Position numbers and translations under genes: made by a program. This document shows positions 26,687 through 36,136 of a DNA stretch of 64,000 nucleotides, one piece after another (positions within the stretch are counted from its first letter, which is position 1; each line of letters begins with the position of its first letter). Location of the stretch: assembly GCF_900188445.1 (NCBI RefSeq), contig NZ_FZOR01000034.1, positions 30,231-94,230 on the forward strand, in the 5' to 3' direction. The notes beneath the pieces are model-generated. The model did not search any database, had not been told where the DNA came from, and was given only the letters and a program-made list of their open reading frames with translations. Source of the DNA: Actinomadura meyerae. Lineage in GTDB: Bacteria; Actinomycetota; Actinomycetes; Streptosporangiales; Streptosporangiaceae.

Positions 26687-26736
26687 AGTGAGCGGGGATT
26701 CCTGTTTGATTCGGGGGCCGGACCGAACGGAGAATC

Positions 26737-28566
<1,830 letters not shown>

Positions 28567-28636
28567 GCGCGCTGAGCCGTCTCGGCCGAGCCGCGCACAG
28601 GAACGGGCCTCCCAGCCCCTGGACAGGCCGAGACAT

Positions 28637-28673
28637 CGGGCCCCCGACCAGGCGGACGCCGGTCGGGGGCCCG
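28637..28673. terminator. Bidirectional terminator between chitinase and SDR
   Basis: Perfect 13-bp stem (28637-28649 with 28661-28673), 11-nt loop, between two convergent genes. Confidence 0.8.
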
Positions 28674-28687
28674 CCCCTTCGCGGGAG

Positions 28688-29569
28688 TCAGACGAGGGAC
28701 TGGCCGCCGTCCACCGTGAGGACCTCGCCGCTCATGTAGGGGTTGGCCATCAGGAAGACGGCGGCGGAGGCGGCCTCCTCGGCCGTCCCGAACCGTCCGA
28801 GCGGCATGGCGGCGCCCGCCTCGGCCATGGCAGCGGCGCCCGCCTCGGCCATGGCAGCGGCCCCCGCCTCGGCCATGGCGGCGGCCCCCTCCTCGGCCAT
28901 CGCGGCGTCGGCCTCCGGTCCGGGGGCTCCGAAGCGGCTGCGCAGCAGCGGCGTGTCGATGGCGCCGTACCGGATCGCGTTGACCCGCAGGCGGGACGGG
29001 GCCAGCTCGACGGCCAGCGCGCGGGCGAGCGTCTCGACGGCGCCGGCGGCGGCGACCGGCACGGACATGCCCGGACGCGGGCGCGGCACGAGGATGCCCG
29101 AGCTGAGCGTGATCGAGCCGCCCGGCTCCAGGCGCGGGACGGCGGCCCGCACGACGCCGAGCACCCCCGCCACCGGAGTCGCGACGGCGGCCTGCGCGGC
29201 GTCTCCGGCGACCTCGGTGACCAGGCCGATGCCGGCGGGGGAACCGGCCGTCATCAGGACGTGGTCGACGGCGCCGGCGTGCTCGAAGACCTCTGCGATC
29301 GCGTCGGCGTCGGTGACGTCGGCGGGCACCCCGCGCACCTCGGCGGCGGCGTCGGGCCGGGCGCCGGCGGTCACGCGGGCGACGGCCGCCTTCAGGCGCT
29401 CCTCGTCGCGGCCGACGAGCAGGATCCGCGCGCCCACCGAGGCGAGCAGCCCGGCGGCGGCCAGGCCGATGCCCGAACTGCCGCCGAGGAGCACCGCCGT
29501 CCGCCCGGCGAGGCCCGATGGGAGCGGTGAGCGGACGGGGATGGACGCGGGCGGGGTGGTCGTGGCCAT
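28688..29569 (-). CDS. SDR-family protein lacking the catalytic Tyr/Lys, with an internal repeat
   Basis: 293 aa from the ATG at 29569 (GGAGG upstream). Rossmann start TAVLLGGSSGIGLAAAGLLA, dinucleotide-adjacent VGRDEERLK, ADVTDADA, and the SDR end EVLTVDGGQSLV are clear. The expected YxxxK segment reads VPVAAAGAVETLARALAVEL, so the active-site Tyr and Lys are replaced. A subgroup of actinobacterial SDR-like proteins shares this. A tandem AAMAEAGA insertion lies before MPLGRFGTAEEA. Divergent from a TetR gene through a 10-bp inverted operator pair, so probably its target. Oxidoreductase activity is doubtful. Confidence 0.85.
   Translation of the reverse strand: MATTTPPASIPVRSPLPSGLAGRTAVLLGGSSGIGLAAAGLLASVGARILLVGRDEERLKAAVARVTAGARPDAAAEVRGVPADVTDADAIAEVFEHAGAVDHVLMTAGSPAGIGLVTEVAGDAAQAAVATPVAGVLGVVRAAVPRLEPGGSITLSSGILVPRPRPGMSVPVAAAGAVETLARALAVELAPSRLRVNAIRYGAIDTPLLRSRFGAPGPEADAAMAEEGAAAMAEAGAAAMAEAGAAAMAEAGAAMPLGRFGTAEEAASAAVFLMANPYMSGEVLTVDGGQSLV
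28806..28905 (-). repeat. 24-bp tandem repeat (AAMAEAGA) inside the SDR gene
   Basis: Three nearly identical 24-bp units and one diverged unit encode AAMAEAGA in frame. They sit at the tip of the substrate loop of the SDR fold, where length variation is tolerated. The near identity of the DNA units indicates recent slippage expansion. Confidence 0.85.
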
Positions 29570-29587
29570 GGGCCCTCCTAAATAAAA

Positions 29588-29638
29588 CATCCGGTTGGTT
29601 TACAATGGACCCGTGCCGGGCGCAAAGTCAACCGGATG
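29588..29638. promoter_or_regulatory. Paired TetR operators in the SDR/TetR intergenic region
   Basis: CATCCGGTTG at 29588-29597 and its exact reverse complement CAACCGGATG at 29629-29638, each followed by GGTT(T). The two sites are centred 41 bp apart (about four turns), one near each divergent start. This is the arrangement expected for a TetR repressor that controls itself and the SDR gene. Confidence 0.75.
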
Positions 29639-29651
29639 GTTTAATTCGGGC

Positions 29652-30263
29652 ATGAGCTACGACGCCGAGGCGACCCGCCGGCGGATCTTCGAGGCCGCCT
29701 CCGCCGAGTTCGCCGCGCGCGGGCTCGCAGGCGCCCGGATCGAGCGCATCGCCACCGAGGCACGGGCCAACAAGCAGGCCATCTACCTGTACTTCGGCGG
29801 CAAGGAGAAGCTGTTCGGCGCCGTGGTGCGGGCGAAGATGGAGGAGATCGGGCGGGCGTCCGACATCGACCCCGCCCGCCTGACCGAGTCCGTGGGCCGC
29901 CTCTTCGACTGGTACCAGGAGCATCCGGAGCTGATCAGGCTCCTGCTGTGGGAGGCCCTGGAGACGCGGGGCGAGGTCCAGGGCGAGGACGAGCGCCGTG
30001 AGGCGTTCCAGCGGAAGGCGGACCGCTTCGCCGGAGCCGCCGGAGATCCCGCGGAGCCGGGCGCCGGGGCGGAGGTCAAGGACCTGATGTTCACCGTGTT
30101 CGGCCTCATCGCGTGGAACTTCGCCGTCCCGCAGCTGCGCCGGCTGATCCTGGACGAGGACGACGAGGCCGCCGCCCTGGCGCGCCGACGCGCGGCGGTC
30201 CTGGAGGCCGCGCGCGTCCTCGCCGAAGCGCACGGGATCGGGACCGCGGAGGCCGCGCGATGA
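29652..30263 (+). CDS. TetR-family transcriptional regulator
   Basis: 203 aa from the ATG at 29652 (MSYDAEATRRRIFEAA). HTH at about 25-50 with IERIATEARANKQAIYLYFGGKEKLF split over helix 2-4 of the TetR domain; the C-terminal ligand domain is unassigned. Stop overlaps the HAD gene start by 4 bp (ATGA). Likely represses the divergent SDR and its own operon through the paired operators. Confidence 0.93.
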   Translation: MSYDAEATRRRIFEAASAEFAARGLAGARIERIATEARANKQAIYLYFGGKEKLFGAVVRAKMEEIGRASDIDPARLTESVGRLFDWYQEHPELIRLLLWEALETRGEVQGEDERREAFQRKADRFAGAAGDPAEPGAGAEVKDLMFTVFGLIAWNFAVPQLRRLILDEDDEAAALARRRAAVLEAARVLAEAHGIGTAEAAR

Positions 30264-30946
30264 TCAGCGCGGCGCTGTTCGACCTCGACGGGACGCTCCT
30301 CGACCACGAGGGCGCCGCGGGCGAGGCGATCGCCGGCCTGTTCCCCGACGTGGACGAGGGCTGGCTCGTCCGGCGCTGGCACGAGCTGACCGAGGACGCC
30401 GTCGACCGGTACCTGGCGGGCGAGCTGGACTTCACCGGCCAGCGCCGCGTCCGGATCGTCCAGCTCGCCCGGGACCTGGGGCTCGGCGACTGGGACGGCG
30501 CCCGCGCCGACGCGTGGCTCGCCCAGTACGTGGCGCGGTACGAGGCGGCGTGGCGCCCGTTCCCCGAGGTGCGGGGCGTCCTGGACGTCCTGGCGGCGCG
30601 CGGCCTGCGGCTCGGAGTGATCACCAACGGGGACGCCCGGCAGCAGCGCCGGAAGGTCACCGCGATCGGCCTGGCGGACGTCCTGCCGCGGGTCGTTGCG
30701 TCCAGCGAGGCGGGCACCGCCAAGCCGGACGCCGGGATCTTCCGGACGGCCTGCGCGGTCCTCGGCGTCCCCGCCGAGCGCGCCGCCTATGTCGGCGACC
30801 GGCTCGGCGTCGACGCCGAGGGCGCCGCCGCGGCGGGCCTGGCGGGCATCTGGCTCGACCGCTCCGGCGCCCCCGCCCCGGACGGCCTCACCGTTCCGCG
30901 CATCACGACGCTGGAGGCGCTTCCCCCGCTGCTCGCGGAACGCTGA
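30260..30946 (+). CDS. HAD-superfamily hydrolase (phosphatase-like)
   Basis: 228 aa from the ATG at 30260. Motif I LFDLDGTLLDHEG (nucleophile Asp), motif II GVITNGD, motif III Lys in AGTAKPDAGIF, and motif IV VGDRLGVDAEGA are all present, with a helical cap of subclass I. It resembles the YjjG/PynA or phosphoglycolate phosphatase type. Cotranscribed with the TetR gene through the 4-bp overlap. Substrate not predictable. Confidence 0.9.
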   Translation: MISAALFDLDGTLLDHEGAAGEAIAGLFPDVDEGWLVRRWHELTEDAVDRYLAGELDFTGQRRVRIVQLARDLGLGDWDGARADAWLAQYVARYEAAWRPFPEVRGVLDVLAARGLRLGVITNGDARQQRRKVTAIGLADVLPRVVASSEAGTAKPDAGIFRTACAVLGVPAERAAYVGDRLGVDAEGAAAAGLAGIWLDRSGAPAPDGLTVPRITTLEALPPLLAER

Positions 30947-30973
30947 CCCGCGCAGGCCCGCCGCCGCGGGGCG

Positions 30974-31555
30974 TCACCCGGTCTGCAGGACGGCCTCGAT
31001 CTCCAGGATGATCTGGACCTTCTCCCCCAGCCCGAGGCCGGCGCCGCCCGGGACCTTCGCGGTGTCGCCGACCCCGAACTCCAGCCGGCTGATCTCGCCC
31101 GTCGCGGTGAACCCGGCGCGGGCGCCCTTGAACGGGTCGTCCTCCCGGAAGGGGTCGGGGCCGAAGCCCTCGATCTCCAGCCGGAGCGGGACCTCCTTCG
31201 TGACGCCGCGCAGCGAGAGCTCGCCGTCCAGGACGAAGCCGTCGCCGTCCCTGCGCACCCCGGTGGACCGGTAGGTCATCGTGGGGTACTTCACGACGTC
31301 CAGGTAGTCGGCGGACCGGACGTGCTCGTCCCGCATGCTGTTGCCGGTGTCGACCGAGGAGAGGTCGACGGTCGCGGTGACCGAGGAGTCGAGGGGGTCG
31401 TCGCCGGTCACGATCGTCCCCTCGAACGTCCCGAACCGGCCGCGGACCTTGCTGACCATCAGGTGCCGGATGGTGAAGCCGACGCCGGAGTGGAGGGGGT
31501 CGATCGTCCAGGTCCCGGCGACGTAGCCGGGGATCTCGACAAGCTCCGTGGTCAT
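30974..31555 (-). CDS. YceI-family lipocalin-like protein
   Basis: 193 aa starting MTTELVEIPGYVAGTWTIDP, the common actinobacterial YceI opening (no signal peptide, so cytoplasmic). Conserved stretches are HSGVGFTIRHLMVSKVRGRF, the SVDTGNSMRDEHVRSADYLD segment and GEISRLEFGVG. Family: beta-barrel binding polyprenyl or other amphiphilic ligands. GGAG lies upstream of the start. Divergent from an HxlR regulator, which is a frequent arrangement, and probably its target. Confidence 0.94.
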   Translation of the reverse strand: MTTELVEIPGYVAGTWTIDPLHSGVGFTIRHLMVSKVRGRFGTFEGTIVTGDDPLDSSVTATVDLSSVDTGNSMRDEHVRSADYLDVVKYPTMTYRSTGVRRDGDGFVLDGELSLRGVTKEVPLRLEIEGFGPDPFREDDPFKGARAGFTATGEISRLEFGVGDTAKVPGGAGLGLGEKVQIILEIEAVLQTG

Positions 31556-31582
31556 GGTGTCTCCTAGGGTTATGAATGGTAA

Positions 31583-31605
31583 GGCGGTTCCGATCGGTAA
31601 CCGCC
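31583..31605. promoter_or_regulatory. Candidate HxlR operator
   Basis: GGCGGTT-N9-AACCGCC inverted repeat with a central CCGATCGG, in the 122-bp gap between yceI and hxlR. Position and symmetry suit binding of a dimeric regulator; assignment to the adjacent HxlR protein is inference. Confidence 0.5.
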
Positions 31606-31677
31606 TCCATCGTGCGGAGACCCCCGGGGTCGGCACAAGAAGGCACTTTTTTCTGCCCCGGTCACCTGGAGAGAACC

Positions 31678-32070
31678 ATGGAGTACACCCCCGAGAGATG
31701 CCGGGCCCGCGAGATCCTCGACCGGGTCGGCGACAAGTGGTCGCTGCAGGTCATCGCCGTGCTCGGCGAGCGGACCAAGCGGTTCACCGAACTGAAGCGC
31801 GAGATCGACGGCATCAGCCAGCGGATGCTGACCGTCACGCTGCGCGGCCTCGAACGCGACGGCATCGTCACGCGGACCGTGTACCCGGTCGTCCCGCCCC
31901 GCGTGGAGTACTCCCTCACGCCTCTCGGCACCACGCTGATGGACGCGGCCGAGACCCTCGTGCAGTGGGCGGAGAACCACATCAACCAGATCGACAGCGC
32001 GCGCGCCGACTACGACGCCCGCGGCGTCGTGGAGGAGCCTTCCGCGAGGTCCGCGAACGGCTCGCCCTGA
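31678..32070 (+). CDS. HxlR-family transcriptional regulator
   Basis: 130 aa from the ATG at 31678 with GGAG upstream. CRAREILDRVGDKWSLQVIAVL is the family entry helix with the conserved Cys and DKW; the winged helix follows (FTELKREIDGISQRMLTVTL, RTVYPVVPPRVEYSLTPLG). Members with the N-terminal Cys often respond to oxidants or electrophiles; this is family knowledge. Likely controls the divergent yceI. Confidence 0.93.
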   Translation: MEYTPERCRAREILDRVGDKWSLQVIAVLGERTKRFTELKREIDGISQRMLTVTLRGLERDGIVTRTVYPVVPPRVEYSLTPLGTTLMDAAETLVQWAENHINQIDSARADYDARGVVEEPSARSANGSP

Positions 32071-32162
32071 GCCTCCACGTCGTGAGCGACGCCGCTCACC
32101 GCACCCGGAAATGCATGTGCCGCCGCCCGGGACGCGGAGGTACGGTGGGCGGCGATGGACAT

Positions 32163-32272
32163 TCACGAGGTGGGACGGCGAGCTAGCCGCGCCGAGCTGG
32201 GGAACGAGCAGTCGTGCCCGGCCCGGCTCGGCGGTGTGCGCCGTCATCCCATCGACCTCGTGAGGCCGTCCC
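32163..32272 (+). promoter_or_regulatory. Structured alaS leader with competing helices (candidate translational switch)
   Basis: Helix A: 32163-32171 pairs perfectly (9 bp) with 32255-32263, and extends with bulges through 32172-32179 pairing 32240-32250. Helix B: 32172-32179 pairs perfectly (8 bp) with 32265-32272, the bases directly before the ATG. A and B cannot form in full together. A separate 8-bp hairpin (32190-32197 with 32226-32233) fills the middle. The likely ribosome site GTGAGG (32260-32265) lies at the A/B boundary. No canonical T-box sequence is visible. Regulation is inference from pairing only. Confidence 0.5.
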
Positions 32273-34870
32273 ATGCGCTCTGCTGACATCCGCGCGACCT
32301 TTCTCGACTTCTTCCAGGAACGCGACCACCGCGTCGTGCCGTCGAGCCCGCTCGTCCCGTCCGATCCGACGCTGCTGCTGACGAACGCGGGCATGAACCA
32401 GTTCAAGCCGTACTTCCTCGGCGAGACCGCGCCGGAGCATCCCCGCGCGGTCTCGGTGCAGAAATGCGCGCGCACGTCCGACATCGAGAACGTGGGCCGC
32501 ACCACGCGGCACGCGACGTTCTTCGAAATGCTCGGCAACTTCTCCTTCGGCGATTACTTCAAGGAAGACGCGATCGCCTGGGCGTGGGAACTGTTCACCC
32601 GCCACTACGATCTCGACCCGGCCCGCCTGTGGGTCACCGTGTACCGGGACGACGACGAAGCGCACCGGCTGTGGCGGCGCATCGGCGTCCCCTCGGACCG
32701 CATCCAGCGGCTGGGCATGGAGGACAACTACTGGTCGATGGGCGTACCCGGCCCATGCGGACCGTCCTCCGAACTCCACTACGACCGGGGCCCGTCCTTC
32801 GGGCGCGAAGGCGGCCCGGCCGTGGACGGGGAGCGCTACCAGGAACTGTGGAACCTGGTCTTCATGCAGAACCTCCGCGGCGAAGGAACGGGTAAGGACG
32901 ATTACCCGATCCTGGGCGAACTCCCGGCGCGGAACATCGACACGGGCCTCGGCCTCGACCGCCTCGCCACGATTCTGCAGGGGGTCGATACCGTCTGCGA
33001 GACCGACCTCCTCGCACCGACCCTCCACCTCGTCCAGGAAATGGCGGGACGCGCGTATCCCGGCCGAGACGGCAGCGACGACTCGACCTCCTTCCGCGTC
33101 GTCACCGAGCATTCCCGCTCGATCGCGTTCCTCATCGCGGACGGCGTCCTGCCCGCCCGTGACGGACGCGGCTACGTCCTGCGCCGCCTGATGCGCCGCG
33201 CGATCAAGCACGCGCGCCGCCTCGGCATCGACCTCGCGCTGCCGGACCTGACGTCCAGCGTCGTCGGCAACTACCCGCAACTGGCGCCGCAGTCCGGCCT
33301 CATCCGCCAGGTGGTCACCGCCGAGGAGGAGGCGTTCGACCGGACGCTCCGCCAGGGCACCCGCCTCCTCGACACGGCGATCGGCCGCGCGACGTCCACC
33401 ATCTCCGGCCGCACGGCGTTCGAGCTGCACGACACCTACGGCTTCCCGATCGACCTGACCATCGACGCGGCGCGCTCGGCGGGCCTCACCGTCGACGAGG
33501 ACGAGTTCGCCGAACTCCTCGACCGGCAGCGCCGCCAGGCGCACCACGCCGGCCGCGACCGCAAGGGCGGCGCGGTCGCCCGGCAGGACCACTACCGCCG
33601 CATCACCGCACGCCACGGCCTCACCGACTTCGTCGGCCACCGCACCGAAACCGCGGACACACGCGTCACCGCGCTCGTCGACCCCACCGGCGAACGCCGG
33701 ATCGCGCACGAGGGCGACGAGATCGAGGTGATCCTGTCCCGCAGCCCGTTCTACGCCGAATCGGGCGGCCAGGTCGGCGACACCGGAACGATCCGCACCA
33801 CCGATGCGACCTTGCGCGTCCTCGACACCCAGCTCGGGCTGGACGGCCTGCACGTCCACACCGTCCGCGTCCTGGACGGCGAGCTGCGCCCCGGCGACGA
33901 CGCCGAGGCGACCATCGACGCCGACCGGCGCGAAGCGACCGCGCGCTCCCACAGCGCGACCCACGTCCTGCACGCGATGCTGCGCCGCCTCCTCGGCGAC
34001 CACGCGACCCAGCGCGGCTCCCGAGTGGAACCGGGCCGCCTGCGCTTCGACTTCGCGCACTTCTCCCCCGTCGACACCGTCCCCGTGCAGACCCTCGTCA
34101 ACGACTACCTCCTGGACGACCCCGAGGTACGCGTCTGGGAGACCAGCCGCGCCGAGGCGGAGAGGGCGGGCGCGCTGGCGATGTTCGGGGAGAAGTACAA
34201 CGACGACGTCCGCGTGGTGGACATCGGTGACGCGTCCCGCGAACTGTGCGGCGGCACCCACGTCGGCCACGGCTCGCAGGCGGGCCCCCTGCACATCGTC
34301 GGCGAATCGTCCATCGGCACGGGCCTGCGCCGCATCGAGGCACTCACCGGCCCCGACGCCCTGCGCCACTACGACCACCAGACCCAGCTCCTCAACGAAC
34401 TGGCGTCACTCCTGAACGTCCACCCGGACGAAGCACCGGACCGCCTACGCCAGCGCCTGGAAACCCTGGCGGCGACCCAGCGCGAACTGGAGGCACTCCA
34501 CCGGACGAACCTGCGTAACCAGGCGATGCACCTCTCACCCCACAAGGAACCCCTACGGCGAGGCTGGCTCCTGGCTCGGACGGTCCCCGACCTGGACCCG
34601 GCCGACCTCCGCACCATCGCGACCGACGTCCTCACCCCGCGCGGCGTGGTGATCCTGGGTACCACCACCAACGGCAAGGCCGCACTGGTAGCCGCAGTGG
34701 GCACAGACCTCGACATCACAGCCCGGGACCTCCTGACCCGCGCCGCGCAGGAACTGGGCGGCGGCGCCGGCGGCAAGGGCAGAATCGCGAACGCGGGCGG
34801 CCGCCACCCGGAGAAACTCCCGCACGCCCTGACCACGGCCGCGACCGAGGCCCGCACCCACCTCAGCTAG
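32273..34870 (+). CDS. alaS: Alanyl-tRNA synthetase
   Basis: 865 aa, slightly short for the family. Class II core with MRSADIRATFLDFFQERDHR, FFEMLGNFSFGDYFKEDAI, and GLGLDRLATILQGVDTV; editing domain with SHSATHVLHAMLRRL and the zinc motif CGGTHVGH; C-terminal domain with GTTTNGKAALVAAVG. It charges tRNA-Ala and clears mischarged Ser/Gly. The usual housekeeping neighbours (ruvX, mltG, aroE) are missing, so this could be a second, specialised copy. The leader upstream may adjust its translation. Followed by a strong terminator. Confidence 0.95.
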   Translation: MRSADIRATFLDFFQERDHRVVPSSPLVPSDPTLLLTNAGMNQFKPYFLGETAPEHPRAVSVQKCARTSDIENVGRTTRHATFFEMLGNFSFGDYFKEDAIAWAWELFTRHYDLDPARLWVTVYRDDDEAHRLWRRIGVPSDRIQRLGMEDNYWSMGVPGPCGPSSELHYDRGPSFGREGGPAVDGERYQELWNLVFMQNLRGEGTGKDDYPILGELPARNIDTGLGLDRLATILQGVDTVCETDLLAPTLHLVQEMAGRAYPGRDGSDDSTSFRVVTEHSRSIAFLIADGVLPARDGRGYVLRRLMRRAIKHARRLGIDLALPDLTSSVVGNYPQLAPQSGLIRQVVTAEEEAFDRTLRQGTRLLDTAIGRATSTISGRTAFELHDTYGFPIDLTIDAARSAGLTVDEDEFAELLDRQRRQAHHAGRDRKGGAVARQDHYRRITARHGLTDFVGHRTETADTRVTALVDPTGERRIAHEGDEIEVILSRSPFYAESGGQVGDTGTIRTTDATLRVLDTQLGLDGLHVHTVRVLDGELRPGDDAEATIDADRREATARSHSATHVLHAMLRRLLGDHATQRGSRVEPGRLRFDFAHFSPVDTVPVQTLVNDYLLDDPEVRVWETSRAEAERAGALAMFGEKYNDDVRVVDIGDASRELCGGTHVGHGSQAGPLHIVGESSIGTGLRRIEALTGPDALRHYDHQTQLLNELASLLNVHPDEAPDRLRQRLETLAATQRELEALHRTNLRNQAMHLSPHKEPLRRGWLLARTVPDLDPADLRTIATDVLTPRGVVILGTTTNGKAALVAAVGTDLDITARDLLTRAAQELGGGAGGKGRIANAGGRHPEKLPHALTTAATEARTHLS

Positions 34871-34876
34871 CCCGTC

Positions 34877-34917
34877 GCCTGCGGCGTGCTGCCCGACCCG
34901 AGCAGCACGCCGCAGGC
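34877..34917 (+). terminator. Terminator after alaS
   Basis: Perfect 15-bp stem (34877-34891 with 34903-34917) with an 11-nt loop, starting 7 bp after the alaS stop. Confidence 0.85.
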
Positions 34918-35001
34918 GGTGGACCTTGCTGGACGTCGCACTAGTCGAGCGACCGGGGTCCGATCGGGACTAGACTTCTCCCGTCATCGCGATCAGCGGT
35001 G

Positions 35002-35075
35002 CGGGCTGTAGCGCAGTTTGGTAGCGCACTGGCTTTGGGTGCCAGGGGTCGTGGGTTCGAATCCCGCCAGCCCGA
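35002..35075 (+). tRNA. tRNA-Pro (anticodon TGG)
   Basis: Cloverleaf of 74 nt: acceptor CGGGCTG/CAGCCCG, D-arm with GCGCAGTTTGGTAGCGC, anticodon stem CTGGC/GCCAG with loop TTTGGGT, and T-arm GTGGGTTCGAATCCCGC. CCA is not encoded. Discriminator A. Confidence 0.97.
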
Positions 35076-35165
35076 CCGGGGAGGTCGGCCGCCGTCTCCA
35101 CCCGTCCCCAAAACCCTGTACGCTACGGGATGGCGATCGAGGCCCCAGCGGCCCTCCATCCGCCT

Positions 35166-35236
35166 GCGGGCGTAGCTCAATGGTAGAGCCCCAGTCTTCC
35201 AAACTGGCTACGCGGGTTCGATTCCCGTCGCCCGCT
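35166..35236 (+). tRNA. tRNA-Gly (anticodon TCC)
   Basis: Cloverleaf of 71 nt: acceptor GCGGGCG/CGCCCGC, D-arm GCTCAATGGTAGAGC, anticodon loop CTTCCAA with TCC, and T-arm CGGGTTCGATTCCCG. CCA not encoded. Marks the left side of the accessory region 35.3-43 kb; tRNA-Gly genes are common integration sites. Confidence 0.97.
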
Positions 35237-35246
35237 CCCACTGAGA

Positions 35247-35282
35247 AGGCCCAGGTAGGAACCCTGTTCCCCGCCTGGGCCT
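35247..35282. terminator. Hairpin between tRNA-Gly and the HD gene
   Basis: 9-bp stem (35247-35255 with 35274-35282) with an 18-nt loop in the convergent gap; may end both the tRNA transcript and the HD hydrolase gene. Confidence 0.6.
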
Positions 35283-35289
35283 GACTGTT

Positions 35290-35874
35290 CTACTCGTCCC
35301 CGTCGCCGTTCAACGCTCGCATGAACCAGTCGAGAGAGCCGGTCTTCTGCGCCTCCTCGGCGAGTCGCTTGGCGGACGCGGTCTGGAGCTGGGCGACTGA
35401 GCTTTCTACCCACGGTTGGGTGTTCTGATTGCCGTGCTCTCGATACTCGATGGCCTGAATGAGGCACTCGAGCTTGTCCGCATCACGGGCGCACATCGCC
35501 TCGGCGCTGGCCTTGCCCTCGTACTCCGCGACGACACCCGTGATCATCGCGGTGACCGCCTCCGGCAAACCGCGCGTCTGGCGCTCGGTGACCTCCTCGT
35601 TGGACGCTTTCTTCACGTACGGCTTGGCCACATAGGGGATGTCGGTGAGGCGCGTCTCCTGGCTGTCATGGAAGAGGCTGAGCAGTGCGGCACGCTCGGG
35701 GTTGGCCCCCTCCATCGCAGCCAGGACGCTCGCGATGATCGCCGTACGGAGCGAGTGATCGGCGATGCTCTCGGGATCGTTCACGCCCGCTACAAGCCAC
35801 CCGGTGCGCTTGTAGCGCTTCAGAAGCCCGATCTCGTACAGGAACCCCGCCAGGCGCTCCGTCTCGTTCGCCAT
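35290..35874 (-). CDS. HD-domain hydrolase (5'-deoxynucleotidase YfbR/HDDC2-like)
   Basis: 194 aa from the ATG at 35874, preceded by GAAGGG five bases upstream; a GTG two codons earlier is possible. HD-family metal ligands: IADHSLRTA (His), LLSLFHDSQETRLTDI (His-Asp) and RDADKLECLIQAIEYRE (Asp). This pattern matches HDDC2/YfbR enzymes that remove phosphate from dNMPs. Placed between tRNA-Gly and the muralytic genes, either a core gene or the first gene of the island. Confidence 0.88.
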   Translation of the reverse strand: MANETERLAGFLYEIGLLKRYKRTGWLVAGVNDPESIADHSLRTAIIASVLAAMEGANPERAALLSLFHDSQETRLTDIPYVAKPYVKKASNEEVTERQTRGLPEAVTAMITGVVAEYEGKASAEAMCARDADKLECLIQAIEYREHGNQNTQPWVESSVAQLQTASAKRLAEEAQKTGSLDWFMRALNGDGDE

Positions 35875-35956
35875 GCTCACCCTTCTCTCAACGCCCGTCC
35901 GCGATACGAAGACCGTAGAGGACCTCGTCCAACTCCCGTCGCGACTGGACGGAGAC

Positions 35957-35985
35957 AGCGCCCCTGGGCACAGCCCGGGGGCGCT
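35957..35985 (-). terminator. Hairpin downstream of the propeller gene pair
   Basis: 13-bp stem with one U-G wobble (35957-35969 with 35973-35985) and a 3-nt loop. It lies 150 bp beyond the stop of the 36137-37630 gene and can end the two-gene transcript. I see no gene between them that I can support. Confidence 0.6.
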
Positions 35986-36136
35986 CGCGGCGAAACGGCC
36001 AGATCATCTGGCCCCAACCTCGTTCGACCTGGAGGCACACGGCTGATGGCGTTGTTCTGGAACAACTGACGCAACTCGTCCGGCAGCAGCCGTTCCTCAG
36101 AGCTCGCCACGGCTGGTGCGACGAAACACCATGGTC

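Noticed and set aside
32071..32272. T-box riboswitch for alaS
   Set aside because: The conserved TGGNACCGCG-type T-box sequence and a recognisable stem I are missing. Only competing helices can be shown, so I call it a candidate switch.
35877..36110. 77-codon minus-strand frame between the propeller gene and the HD gene, overlapping the GTG of the HD gene by 4 bp
   Set aside because: No ribosome site, no clear family, and the terminator-like hairpin 35957-35985 lies inside it. The HD gene has its own GAAGGG and ATG. It could still be real.
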